This document shows, one piece after another, positions 35,029 through 44,380 of a stretch of DNA of 64,000 nt (the stretch's first letter is position 1; each line of letters opens with the position of its first letter). This DNA is from Pseudoalteromonas luteoviolacea (lineage in GTDB: Bacteria; Pseudomonadota; Gammaproteobacteria; Enterobacterales; Alteromonadaceae), in NCBI RefSeq assembly GCF_000814765.1, contig NZ_JWIC01000004.1, positions 620,001 through 684,000 of the forward strand. Reading direction: 5' to 3'. A program made the position numbers and the translations under genes. A model generated the notes under the pieces. The model ran no database searches and was not told the origin of the DNA. It was given only the letters and a program-made list of their open reading frames with translations.

Positions 35029-35911
35029 CTTCACATTGCAGGGAAATACTTCCGAGTTGGAGTTGGCACTTGAGCATTGTAGTGACCGAATATTGAATAT
35101 CCCAGTATCGCATAAGCAGTTATGGGATCCATGGACATGCCCTGTACGGTTTTTGCCTTGGCTTGCCGACTCATTGAGTGTGGATGTTTGGGATAGTGCT
35201 TGGCCAGAGCATGTGCAGCGCAAGGTCATTGCGGACAGTGTGCCACGGCACAGATATAAGGGGACGATCAGTGCGGTAAATAATGCATTGAAAGTGCTCA
35301 ATGCCAAGGTTGAGCTACAAGAGTGGTGGCAATATGGTGGTGTACCACATAGCGCAAAGTTGCTGGCCATTGCCAATGAGAATCTAGACAGCAATGGTAG
35401 CACTTTTTTAAGTCCTAAATTGCAGGGGCAAATGTGGCAATCTGTGGTGGCGACAAAGCCAATGCGGACGAATATCGATTTTAATATTGGTGTTAACCTC
35501 AACACGGGCATCCAAGTGATTGGTGGAGGGCAAAGCGCATCGATGCAAATCGCCATGCACCGTGATGAACCGATATTTAACTTTGCACCAGTTAATGTAT
35601 GTCATTTTGCGGCAGCTCAAATAGGCAGTGTACATGCGTCAAAGCTAGTAGATAACCCGAGTTTTGATTTTAACTTAAGCTCAGTACATGTTGCATCGAT
35701 GAGTGCATCTAATCATGTTGGGACACAGTCGTTTGCAGATAAAGCAATGGCATATTTTAGCTCGGGTGCCGTTATATCCGCTTCTGCGGTTACGGCTCAC
35801 CTCTCAAGTACTTCGTTGAAAGACAATCCTAAATTTCAACATACATCAAATAGTTCAATAGCAAGCGGTGCTTACACCGTTTCCATTCAAAATATCACGC
35901 TTAATTTATAA
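35021..35911 (+). CDS. I: Cassette B tail protein I-like with C-terminal extension
   Basis: A 296-residue protein starting at ATG 35021, which overlaps the J stop. The gpI core is WDPWTCPVRFLPWLADSLSV and HRYKGTISAVNNAL. From about residue 170 the Ser/Ala/His-rich extension (ASMQIAMHRDEPIF, VHVASMSASNHV) is unlike those of the other cassettes. Confidence 0.84.
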   Translation: MSNFTLQGNTSELELALEHCSDRILNIPVSHKQLWDPWTCPVRFLPWLADSLSVDVWDSAWPEHVQRKVIADSVPRHRYKGTISAVNNALKVLNAKVELQEWWQYGGVPHSAKLLAIANENLDSNGSTFLSPKLQGQMWQSVVATKPMRTNIDFNIGVNLNTGIQVIGGGQSASMQIAMHRDEPIFNFAPVNVCHFAAAQIGSVHASKLVDNPSFDFNLSSVHVASMSASNHVGTQSFADKAMAYFSSGAVISASAVTAHLSSTSLKDNPKFQHTSNSSIASGAYTVSIQNITLNL

Positions 35912-35925
35912 TCTGAGGTACCTAT

Positions 35926-36480
35926 ATGAATGTATATACACCTGTTGTGACACAGCAGGGGATAAACGCAGCGGTCAGTGCCCTTGAACAAGGGGTTAAA
36001 ATTCAAATTGGCCATATTGCTGTGGGTGATGCGGGTTATACACCCGATAGAAATCAAACGGCTTTAAAAAGTCAAAAAAATACAGCACCTGTATCGGGTG
36101 CTGAAGTAGTGGGTAATGGTCAGTTCCATGTCACAGCAGAATTTACTGATGATAATCAGTATGCGGTAAAAGAAGTAGGTTTTTACCTCAATGACCATCA
36201 AGACGAAAGCCAACGGACCTTGTTTGCTGTCTGGTCTCACCCTGAGAATGTGCTTTTTTTTCAGACGCCGATTGCGAAAATTGTCCAAGGGTTCGATTTG
36301 CTTTTAACGGCGGTTCCGCCGGAAAGCTTGGACTTCAATGTATCGGGGGATTTAAGTCTATATTACGCCGATGAATTTGCCGCACTGACCATTGCACAAA
36401 CCAAAGCACTCACAGCGCAAATTCAGTCAAATTTGAGGCAAATACACTTTAATGACCGCCTTTTAAAGCTGGAGGGGTAA
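35926..36480 (+). CDS. Cassette B tail-collar/gpH N-terminal-type protein
   Basis: A 184-residue protein with VTQQGINAAVSAL, KIQIGHIAVGDAGYTP, QYAVKEVGFYLND and a C-terminal helix, as in the N-terminal domain of P2-like fibres. It is paralogous to 29375 and 49748. Confidence 0.82.
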   Translation: MNVYTPVVTQQGINAAVSALEQGVKIQIGHIAVGDAGYTPDRNQTALKSQKNTAPVSGAEVVGNGQFHVTAEFTDDNQYAVKEVGFYLNDHQDESQRTLFAVWSHPENVLFFQTPIAKIVQGFDLLLTAVPPESLDFNVSGDLSLYYADEFAALTIAQTKALTAQIQSNLRQIHFNDRLLKLEG

Positions 36481-36484
36481 CACC

Positions 36485-37399
36485 ATGTCTAGTTTATCAA
36501 AAAGTGTGGCTGAGCTTGCCAGTAACAACGCAAATTTGACTCAGCAATGTAGCGAACTGACAAATGATATCAACCAGTTATTACTCAACGTTGACAGTAA
36601 AGTTGATTCGGCGTTTTCTAAAGTCAATGGCGAAATAAAAAGCACATTTGCGCAGACCTTGTATGTCAATGCTGATCGAACGGTTGGTAGTGACAGCAAT
36701 GATGGTTTAAGTGCACAAGCGCCACTAAACACAATCAAAGCAGCGGTGGCTAAACTGGTACCGGGTTGCTCTGCTCGCATCATGCTTGCTGCAAATAATG
36801 TAGAGCATGTTTCCACGACCGTGGTGGTGCCAGATTGCTCAGTTATTTTTAATACGTATACCGAGAATGATTGGCAATCTATTGGGTTAAAACTGCATTT
36901 TACCGGTGCAATTGCGTTTAACACCAGTGGTGACAATGCATCAATTACACTTGAGCTGTTTGGAGAATTCCAAAAGACCATATTGATGGCAGGTAATCGA
37001 TTATTTGAAAACTTAGGCAAGGCTGCTTACTCATTGGCCAGTGACAGTGCCAGCTTTCCAGTGGTGGTGTTTCACCGCAATACGACAGGGCAATTTTTTC
37101 CTTACTTTGTTGCAGCCAATTATGCCAAGTTTAGCAAAATTGGGATGTTCTCAATGAGTAACGTCACATTTGCCTCGCATATTTCTAATAGTGCAGGTGA
37201 GATAGTTTATGAGCCTATGCCACATATTCGATTGGACACAGCTCCAGTGGGCGGTGCCGTACTGGCAGTATTTAATAACGTTGATATGCATTGTGGGCAA
37301 CTGTCTAACCCCGGTGTGGAGTTGGCTACAGGGTGCTATTTGATCTCCAAGGTGACAGGGCTAAATCATGTTGCTCCACCCGTTGCTGCAACGAGCTAA
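36485..37399 (+). CDS. Fibre B1 with a beta-helix-like start
   Basis: A 304-residue protein. After a short coiled coil comes LYVNADRTVGSDSNDGLS, then TIKAAVAKL, the usual entry to parallel beta-helix tail spikes and polysaccharide lyase-like folds. The rest (SSITLELFGEF-like strands) is beta-rich. It follows the collar protein by 4 bp. No small partner follows it directly; fibre B2 comes next, after 63 bp. Confidence 0.7.
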   Translation: MSSLSKSVAELASNNANLTQQCSELTNDINQLLLNVDSKVDSAFSKVNGEIKSTFAQTLYVNADRTVGSDSNDGLSAQAPLNTIKAAVAKLVPGCSARIMLAANNVEHVSTTVVVPDCSVIFNTYTENDWQSIGLKLHFTGAIAFNTSGDNASITLELFGEFQKTILMAGNRLFENLGKAAYSLASDSASFPVVVFHRNTTGQFFPYFVAANYAKFSKIGMFSMSNVTFASHISNSAGEIVYEPMPHIRLDTAPVGGAVLAVFNNVDMHCGQLSNPGVELATGCYLISKVTGLNHVAPPVAATS

Positions 37400-37462
37400 C
37401 TCTGCAACCTTTCCTTTCTTTTTTACTACCTATATTTCAAATTTATATTGAGGACAATATTT

Positions 37463-38251
37463 ATGTCTACACAAGCTAAAACGCTTGAGCAGCTCATCAC
37501 AGAGCTACATACGACCAATGGTGAATTAATCACATCGAATAATGACTTAGCAAATACAGTGATAAACAAAACCGGTGAAATTGATGCTGCGGTAGCAAAA
37601 GCGCAAGCGGATGTGAGCGCAGCAGTTACAGCTGGTGATAGCCGTATTCAACAAGCCATCATTAATTTGGCTCAAAGCCATGCTGATATGCGTATTAACT
37701 ACTATGACCGTAAGGTACATAGTAAAAGTACACTTATTCAAGATAATGGGTTAGTTGCAGACCCAAATGATGAAACGCGCTCTATTTGGATTAAAGTACC
37801 AAATGGGGGGGGGACAAGTGGTTACAATACATATCCAGCTGCCAAAGCACTCACTAAGGTTCATACCGTGTCGGGTTATTCATACTCGCCTGGTTATTAT
37901 GAAACCCCTGAAAAATATGTGGCTGATTGGAGTCGCACGTATATGCAATTCATATTAACCAATGAAAGTGCGACCAGTGAGCAGATAAATGACAATATTG
38001 CGTCACAAGGCGTTGATATACATCAATCTCAAATGGGCGGCTGGTGGAATGGCTCTCTAGTTAAGGATATTCCATGTATGAATATCGCAGGCTTACACCC
38101 ATACAGCTGTTTATTTGCAAGACTAGTGAATGTGGTCTCTGATGGTGTGTCTAACCCACAGAGCCTGCTACCGCAGAATATTTTACAGTTTGGTGGTAAT
38201 AGTTATTTTTCCATTGATCGTGTTGTTAACTACCCTAAAATTCCACTATAG
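37463..38251 (+). CDS. Fibre B2
   Basis: A 262-residue protein starting at ATG 37463 behind GAGGA. The N-terminal coiled coil (residues 5-75, KTGEIDAAVAKAQADVSAAV) precedes a Tyr/Trp/Gly-rich tip. It is followed after 7 bp by an alpha-family partner. A homopolymer of eight G (about 37806-37813) lies inside the coding sequence. Confidence 0.7.
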   Translation: MSTQAKTLEQLITELHTTNGELITSNNDLANTVINKTGEIDAAVAKAQADVSAAVTAGDSRIQQAIINLAQSHADMRINYYDRKVHSKSTLIQDNGLVADPNDETRSIWIKVPNGGGTSGYNTYPAAKALTKVHTVSGYSYSPGYYETPEKYVADWSRTYMQFILTNESATSEQINDNIASQGVDIHQSQMGGWWNGSLVKDIPCMNIAGLHPYSCLFARLVNVVSDGVSNPQSLLPQNILQFGGNSYFSIDRVVNYPKIPL

Positions 38252-38258
38252 GTGATGC

Positions 38259-38612
38259 ATGTCTGAGACAAACCCTTTTGATAATAAAGACATTAGTTTA
38301 AATGATGTTAAAGTAGAGCAGCGCTCGCGCATTCATTATGAAGTTGCAGATGCGGACTCGTTGATTGGCACAACTTCTGACACTACCCATATGATCTTAG
38401 TTGAATTTGCTAAATTAACACAGGCAATTTCAACCGCAACTTCTCTTGATGACGTAAAATTAGCAGCGTCACAATCAGCGAGCTTGTTTGCACCGATAGT
38501 AGAAAAGCACAATGCGGATCAGTTGACTTTTCCATATCAGCATAAAGGGACTGACAGTGTGTTTGCTGAGATTGAAGCCCGCGCGCAAGGTGTGGCTGAT
38601 ATTATCAAGTAA
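38259..38612 (+). CDS. Small fibre partner (family alpha), follows fibre B2
   Basis: A 117-residue protein with the alpha-family core DADSLIGTTSDTTHMILVEF, FPYQHKGTDSV and ARAQGVADIIK. Three alpha partners in two cassettes argue for a conserved function tied to fibres. Confidence 0.65.
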   Translation: MSETNPFDNKDISLNDVKVEQRSRIHYEVADADSLIGTTSDTTHMILVEFAKLTQAISTATSLDDVKLAASQSASLFAPIVEKHNADQLTFPYQHKGTDSVFAEIEARAQGVADIIK

Positions 38613-38644
38613 TAATTGACTATTTCCTTCCCAAGAGATCCCCT

Positions 38645-39484
38645 ATGAACTCCCAGTACTTTGATTTTTCTGCGCTCCCAGCGCCAGATATCATTGAGCC
38701 ACTGGACTATGAACGTATATACCAAGCCCGCAAAGATAGATTTAAATCCATTGCACCGCAATACGCTGATGCACTAGATCTTGAAAGCGACCCGCTGACA
38801 GTCTGTCTGCAAGTAGAAAGCTATCGAGAACTGTTGTTGCGTCAGCGTATCAATGAAGCGGCGTATGCTAACTTGTTAGCGACGGCGCAAGGCGGCGATT
38901 TAGATCAACTTGGTGTATTTTATGGTCTAGGGCGTGCCGAGGGTGAAGAAGACGGTAACTACCGTCTTCGCATTCGGCAAAAAACTCTGGCTTCCAGTAC
39001 CGCTGGTAGTAAAGATCATTACCGTAATGCAGCGCTCACCGCTGCTCCCAATGCTATTCGTGATGTAGAAGTGGATAGCCCTGCCTCCGGACGTGTTCGC
39101 GTGTCGATATTATTTCAAGATACAGACTCTGCTGATGCGCTTTTACAGCAAGTACGAGAATACGTACTGAGCGATCAAGTTAAGGTTTTAACGGATCAGG
39201 TAGAAGTCAATCATGCAGAAGAAGTGCCTATTGATGTAAAAGCGGATATTTATCTGCAACACAATGTACCTAACTGGGTATTTACACAGTTAGAAGAAAA
39301 GCTCCGCGCTGCTTGGCAAGATGCCATGGCGCTTGGCGTTGCGATGACCCCTAGCTGGCTGAGTGCTCAACTGCATGTCGAAGGGGTAAAACATGTTGAA
39401 ATACACACGCCAGATAGCTTGATCAATATCGAGTCCAATCAATATGCTCAGTTAGGGCAAATTCAATTATGTCTGATCACCTAG
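38645..39484 (+). CDS. J: Cassette C baseplate J-like protein
   Basis: A 279-residue J paralogue with DPLTVCLQVESYRELLLRQR, GGDLDQLGVFYGLGR, YRLRIRQKTLASSTAGS. It overlaps the I-like gene by 16 bp. Confidence 0.87.
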   Translation: MNSQYFDFSALPAPDIIEPLDYERIYQARKDRFKSIAPQYADALDLESDPLTVCLQVESYRELLLRQRINEAAYANLLATAQGGDLDQLGVFYGLGRAEGEEDGNYRLRIRQKTLASSTAGSKDHYRNAALTAAPNAIRDVEVDSPASGRVRVSILFQDTDSADALLQQVREYVLSDQVKVLTDQVEVNHAEEVPIDVKADIYLQHNVPNWVFTQLEEKLRAAWQDAMALGVAMTPSWLSAQLHVEGVKHVEIHTPDSLINIESNQYAQLGQIQLCLIT

Positions 39485-40326
39485 ATAAAAAAAGCGACGC
39501 ATTACTGCCTTACAACCACAGTGAGATGCAAGCTGCTGTTGTTAAGCACGGGCAGTTAGAGTTGATGCTGGGTGAGGGCATATCGCTATTACGTGGCTTT
39601 AAATCTCACCCTCAACAATCTTTGTTACCTTGGCTCATTTGGGAATATGGTTTAGGTGCTTTGGTACCTTACTTAGATGACCTTGACCAAGTACTGCAAC
39701 AAGGCCTGACTTGGCAGCGGATCCGAGGAACGCGAAAAAGTCTTGAAATGGCGTATGGATGGCTTGGCTTTTCACTTAAAGATGTTGAAGAGTCAACGTC
39801 CTATCGTCACTTTTACCGCTACCAATGTCACCTTGAGCAATTGCCCAACTTAAATGATGTTGAGCGCATGTCTCAACTGGCTGAGCTCAGTGCACCCGCA
39901 CGGAGTGAGCTGACTCGTGTCACTTATCAATTTGATATCCGAGAACTCACTTTATCAGCAAAACCTTTCGGCTCGCTGCTAAGTGATCACTCCGGATTTA
40001 GGCATCACCTTAAAAATGGCAAGCTACTGCGAATAAGCACTAAGCGTACTCACCCAGAACACCATAGCTTTAGCAGTGATACGCACAGCAGTGGTTTAAC
40101 GCGCAAACATAATAGTGCTTGGCAGAGTTACTCTTCTGAAATTTTAGGCGTTTTACGTCTTAGTGAGCCGCTTATAAACCAATTTGGTGCGACTTCGGTG
40201 CACAGTCGTCAGTCGAGTCGTGCTTATACTCTTGACCAAGCGCAGTGGTTTGGTCATTGGCAAGCGAGCAGTTGGTCTGCAATTCAATCACCTCAAGTGA
40301 TTATTGCACACCAGCAAAATCGTTAA
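39469..40326 (+). CDS. I: Cassette C tail protein I-like
   Basis: A 285-residue protein, the most divergent I copy: the core reads HPQQSLLPWLIWEYGLGALV and RIRGTRKSLEMAYGWLGF rather than the WDPxxCP form. A Ser/His/Arg-rich extension follows from residue 165. Its different partners downstream (DUF4815-like proteins instead of a collar protein) match this divergence. Confidence 0.78.
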   Translation: MSDHLDKKSDALLPYNHSEMQAAVVKHGQLELMLGEGISLLRGFKSHPQQSLLPWLIWEYGLGALVPYLDDLDQVLQQGLTWQRIRGTRKSLEMAYGWLGFSLKDVEESTSYRHFYRYQCHLEQLPNLNDVERMSQLAELSAPARSELTRVTYQFDIRELTLSAKPFGSLLSDHSGFRHHLKNGKLLRISTKRTHPEHHSFSSDTHSSGLTRKHNSAWQSYSSEILGVLRLSEPLINQFGATSVHSRQSSRAYTLDQAQWFGHWQASSWSAIQSPQVIIAHQQNR

Positions 40327-40483
40327 CTTTTTCAAATATTAACAAATCTTGAGCTTGGTTTTATGCAACTCTTCATGAGTGTTTGCAAGGATAGTTATGT
40401 CATGCCTAGGAAGGCGCGTTGAGACACTTGGTAAATGAGTTAATGCGGTACATGGACCGAGTGAAGGACGATAAGGAAATATT

Positions 40484-40963
40484 TTGGCTATTCTTACCCG
40501 TGCAGGGCGAACTATGCTCGCTCAAACAATTGCACAAACTTCCATTTATTTGGCTTGGGGACGCGGCGCGTCTCAGTGGCAAATGCCACCTGCCGAACCT
40601 ATTGCCGCGACAAATCTTGCTGATCCTATAGGTTATCGTAAAGCAAAAAAAGTCGGATTTTGTTATCCCGATGATCAAGGTGACATCTTTATTCAAGGTG
40701 GTCGCTTTAGCTTATCTTCTGAGCCAACTCAGCATATTTATTGTGAATTTACCTTTGACTTTACTGATGGCGCAGGAGAAACCGTGCGCGAACTTGGCTT
40801 AATGTCAGGCTTGCAAGCAGATGCTCAGCTCCCCGATGGCTTGGTATATTTGACGCCGGAACAGGTCGCTAACTCTGGCACTTTATTGCTTCTTGAACAT
40901 CGTGCTCCGCTTATTCGTGAGCAGGGCGTGCGAGAAAGCTTCGAATTTGTTGTTAGCTTTTAG
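40484..40963 (+). CDS. Cassette C baseplate/fibre attachment protein
   Basis: A 159-residue protein starting at TTG 40484 behind AAGGAA. Motifs TSIYLAWGRGASQW and GAGETVRELGLMSG resemble proteins encoded beside DUF4815 genes in phage tails. It occupies the place of the collar protein of the other cassettes. The 157 bp before it hold no clear gene. Confidence 0.6.
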   Translation: MAILTRAGRTMLAQTIAQTSIYLAWGRGASQWQMPPAEPIAATNLADPIGYRKAKKVGFCYPDDQGDIFIQGGRFSLSSEPTQHIYCEFTFDFTDGAGETVRELGLMSGLQADAQLPDGLVYLTPEQVANSGTLLLLEHRAPLIREQGVRESFEFVVSF

Positions 40964-40971
40964 AGGTGTTT

Positions 40972-42957
40972 ATGCTTGACGATTATTATGAAAAATTTCA
41001 TGCAGACTCAGGTTATGAACGTTTACTGTTCAGAGCCGGTAAGGGACTGCAAAGCAGAGAGCTCAATGATTTACAGTCACAAGTCAATCACCAAATAAAG
41101 GGGGTTGCGGATGTACTCTTAAAAGATGGTGATTTGGTCAAAGGTGGCGAAGTGATCATTGATGCAAAGTTGGCCACTGCTTTAGTAACAGACGGTGAAG
41201 TGTACATTGCCGGGCAAGTAAGGCCGGTATCAAGCAGCGCTGTACCTATCGATATGGCTGGCAGTGTCGATGTTGGTGTGTGGCTCACGCACAATGTGGT
41301 GACTGAGGAGCAAGATCCAAGCCTAAGAGACCCTGCTGTTGATGCAATAAACTTTGATGAACCTGGGGCTGCCCGTTTGCAACAAGTTTGCCAATGGGGA
41401 TTACGCAGTGATGCGATTGGCCCTGATGATGCATTTTACCCTGTGCATAAAATAGAGCAGGGCACGTTAATCATAAAACAACCGCCACCGCAGCTTGATG
41501 CGGTTACACAAGCGCTTGCACGTTATGACAGAGAGTCAAACGGCGGAAGCTATGTGGTTGAAGGGATGTCTTTAAGTTATCGAGGTGCAGATCAAACCGT
41601 TCAGAGCTTTAGTCTAGAAGAGGGCAAAGCCCATATCGAAGGCTATGAAGTGGCGTTTGCAACCTCGAGAACGGCTGAATTTGATTATGATCCTGATGTA
41701 GGTGAGGTCAAAGAAGAACCTAAGACTTTTCAATCCGATGGCCAAGGTATCATGCGCATTGATACGGACTTTTTTCCTGTTAAACAGATAGAAGAAGTCA
41801 ATGTGACTGTCGAAAAAACGACCCAGCTTACCCGGGGCCAACTGTCTGGTGGTGAAGATCTATTACCGGATGATTCTGTCTTAGAAATCTTAAGCATTAC
41901 GCAAGGTGATACAAATTCTCAAGAGAGTACGACGTATATTCAAGGAACGGATTTTATCTTTTTGCGAAACCACATCAGTTGGCAGCTCAGTGGCGAAGAA
42001 CCTGCTGGCGGCAGTCAATATGAGGTAACGTACCGTTACAGAAAGCAGCTTATGCTCGACTTTGATGAATACGGTTTTAATCTAGATAGGCAGTTGGCTG
42101 ATGGTGGCGTAATTGTCGATAACACCTTAGTGACAATTGACTACCAGTGGCACCGTCCACGTATTGATTTAATTGTGCTTGATCGCTTTGGCCAAATTAA
42201 GCGGATTAAAGGGCAGGCGGCACATCAATTTCCTATTGCGCCTAAAGCACCCGCGCATCATTTAGCTTTGGCGCAAGTTACTCAATCTTGGTTAAGTGAG
42301 CAAGCGCCTGCGATTGAAAACTTAGCTGTACGCGCAGTTTCTATGTCGCAGCTTGAGCAAATGCAAAATCAAATTGGTGATCTTTACCAATTGTTGGCAA
42401 TTGAGCGTCTTCGCAATGATGCCAATAGCCAAGACCCAGCCAGTAAATATGGGGTGTTTGTAGATCCGTTCATCGATGACGATATGCGTGATGCGGGCAT
42501 TGCACAAACGGCTGCCATTGTTGATGGTGAGTTAGTACTCCCCCTCAGTGCGGATATTGCAGATTTGCCCGTACCAAACGATGGGTTACTGACCTTACCT
42601 TATGAGTTAGAAAATGTGCTCGAGCAGCCCAAACAGACGGGCAGTATGAAAATAAACCCTTATCAAGCCGTTGAGCCTATCCCTGCCACGATTACCTTGA
42701 CACCGAGTCTAGACCACTGGACGCAAACGCAGCGCAGTTGGACGAGCCCGATTACGCAACGGTTTACTCGAGGTGGAGGATGGCGCACTCGTACCACGCA
42801 ATCAACGCAAACACAGGTGATTGGCCGCACAACGCGAAGTGCTGAACTATTACGCCGCCGTTGGGTGAATTTCTCCTTGTCTGGTTTTGGCGAAGGTGAA
42901 GCACTGAAACGGGTAATTTTTGATGGCATTGTGGTGACACCAGAGGAGACATCATGA
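40972..42957 (+). CDS. Large DUF4815-like tail fibre/baseplate protein
   Basis: About 661 residues starting at ATG 40972 behind AGAGG. The N-terminal domain (YYEKFHADSGYERLLFRAGKG, LQSRELNDLQSQV) matches the DUF4815 pattern of phage tail fibre proteins, here by recollection of the family. The C-terminus (about residue 575 on) is Thr/Gln/Arg-rich. It overlaps the next gene by 4 bp. Confidence 0.65.
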   Translation: MLDDYYEKFHADSGYERLLFRAGKGLQSRELNDLQSQVNHQIKGVADVLLKDGDLVKGGEVIIDAKLATALVTDGEVYIAGQVRPVSSSAVPIDMAGSVDVGVWLTHNVVTEEQDPSLRDPAVDAINFDEPGAARLQQVCQWGLRSDAIGPDDAFYPVHKIEQGTLIIKQPPPQLDAVTQALARYDRESNGGSYVVEGMSLSYRGADQTVQSFSLEEGKAHIEGYEVAFATSRTAEFDYDPDVGEVKEEPKTFQSDGQGIMRIDTDFFPVKQIEEVNVTVEKTTQLTRGQLSGGEDLLPDDSVLEILSITQGDTNSQESTTYIQGTDFIFLRNHISWQLSGEEPAGGSQYEVTYRYRKQLMLDFDEYGFNLDRQLADGGVIVDNTLVTIDYQWHRPRIDLIVLDRFGQIKRIKGQAAHQFPIAPKAPAHHLALAQVTQSWLSEQAPAIENLAVRAVSMSQLEQMQNQIGDLYQLLAIERLRNDANSQDPASKYGVFVDPFIDDDMRDAGIAQTAAIVDGELVLPLSADIADLPVPNDGLLTLPYELENVLEQPKQTGSMKINPYQAVEPIPATITLTPSLDHWTQTQRSWTSPITQRFTRGGGWRTRTTQSTQTQVIGRTTRSAELLRRRWVNFSLSGFGEGEALKRVIFDGIVVTPEETS

Positions 42958-44144
42958 TTAACGCAGACCCAAACGGCCGCTTAAGCGGCCGTTTTTATAT
43001 TCCCGCAAACATTCCTGTTGGCAGTAAAACCGTGAGGTTTGAGGGAGAAAAAGGCTCATTCGGTGAGGCAACTTACACTGGTAGTGGCACCATCGTGAGT
43101 GAAACAGCGCGCCGTATTACCACAATTACAACGGTACGCTTTGACCCTTTAGCACAAACATTTACGTTACCACAAAGGCGCTTTATTGCGGGTGTTGAGC
43201 TGTGGTTTAAAAAAATAGGGGGTGATAAACCCGTTCGCGTTCAGATTAGAGAAACCGAAGTGGGCATTCCCAATCAGACCGTTTTGGCGGAAGCATCACT
43301 TGAGCGCTCTATGTTTAAAGTGAATGGTGAGCCAACCTTATTTGAGTTTGATCCGGTCTCGCTTAATGCGGGGCAAGAATATGCCATTGTGGTGTTAACG
43401 GACGACCCTGATCATGAAGTGGCGATTGCGGAACTCGGTAAGTTTGATAGTGAAAGTGGCTGGGTGACCACACAGCCATATCAAGTTGGCGTATTACTTT
43501 CATCAAGTAACGCGTCTACCTGGACACCGCATCAAAATAGAGATTTAACCTTTAGATTAAAAGCGGCTCGTTTTACACAAACAACGCAGACAGTCCCCCT
43601 TGGTCAAGTTGAGCTGGATGAACACAGCGATATTTTAGCAATGGCCGTGATTGAGCGTCCAAGCAGTGAAACTCAACTGCATTTTGAATTCAGCGGTGCG
43701 CAATTAGGTCAATTTAATTTGCAAGAGTGGCAAGCACTGCGTTTGGCTAACAAGGTGAAAGAACCATTGCAGGTGAGCGCGAGATTAACAGGGACCGAAA
43801 CGCAAACACCGGTGTTGTTCGATAGTGTGCAAACTGCATTGGGTAAAGTGAGTAATGAAGCTGATTATGTGACTCGTGCCATTCCATGCCAAATCGGTGG
43901 CAGTTTGAAAGTGAGTTTCGAAGGGCAGCTGCCCGGTACGGCTAAAGTGGATGTGTTTATTCAGCAACAAGGTCAATGGGTAAACATACCGCAGAAAACA
44001 ACTCAGCCACAGGGAGATGGTTGGCTATTGTGCAATTACGAGTTTTCTAACCTGAGTGAATCACAAGCGCGCGTGAAGCTGGTGTTATCAGGTACACACA
44101 TAGACAGGCCTCGAGTTCGGTCTCTCAGAACCTTCTCAATTTAG
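42954..44144 (+). CDS. Tail fibre/baseplate protein paired with the DUF4815-like protein
   Basis: A 396-residue beta-rich protein (GRLSGRFYIPANIPVGSKTV, DPLAQTFTLPQRRFIAGVEL). The DPLAQTF motif is typical of phage tail proteins that follow DUF4815 genes. It is translationally coupled (ATGA) to its neighbour. It probably forms a shaft or side-fibre joint. Confidence 0.6.
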   Translation: MINADPNGRLSGRFYIPANIPVGSKTVRFEGEKGSFGEATYTGSGTIVSETARRITTITTVRFDPLAQTFTLPQRRFIAGVELWFKKIGGDKPVRVQIRETEVGIPNQTVLAEASLERSMFKVNGEPTLFEFDPVSLNAGQEYAIVVLTDDPDHEVAIAELGKFDSESGWVTTQPYQVGVLLSSSNASTWTPHQNRDLTFRLKAARFTQTTQTVPLGQVELDEHSDILAMAVIERPSSETQLHFEFSGAQLGQFNLQEWQALRLANKVKEPLQVSARLTGTETQTPVLFDSVQTALGKVSNEADYVTRAIPCQIGGSLKVSFEGQLPGTAKVDVFIQQQGQWVNIPQKTTQPQGDGWLLCNYEFSNLSESQARVKLVLSGTHIDRPRVRSLRTFSI

Positions 44145-44152
44145 GAGGGGGT

Positions 44153-44371
44153 ATGATAGACGATAAAACCCTTTCTTATGCACTCCCTCTCCCACACCCC
44201 GACAATTTATTACAACAAGATGTAGAGCGAATTCGACAAGCGATAATCGATATTGATCAGGTGCTCTATATGCAAACCAATCTTGACCAGCAGCAAGATA
44301 CGCTACTGAACGAGAAACTCAGACGAGTCAAGCTTAACCAGCTACTCGGCGAACCACTATTAACTTTATAA
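44153..44371 (+). CDS. Small fibre N-terminal-type protein
   Basis: A 72-residue protein: LPLPHPDNLLQQDVERIRQA is the start motif of many phage tail-fibre proteins, where it is fused to the shaft. Here it is a free-standing gene, ahead of the cassette C fibre. It may act as an attachment peptide. Confidence 0.6.
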   Translation: MIDDKTLSYALPLPHPDNLLQQDVERIRQAIIDIDQVLYMQTNLDQQQDTLLNEKLRRVKLNQLLGEPLLTL

Positions 44372-44380
44372 GAGGATATT

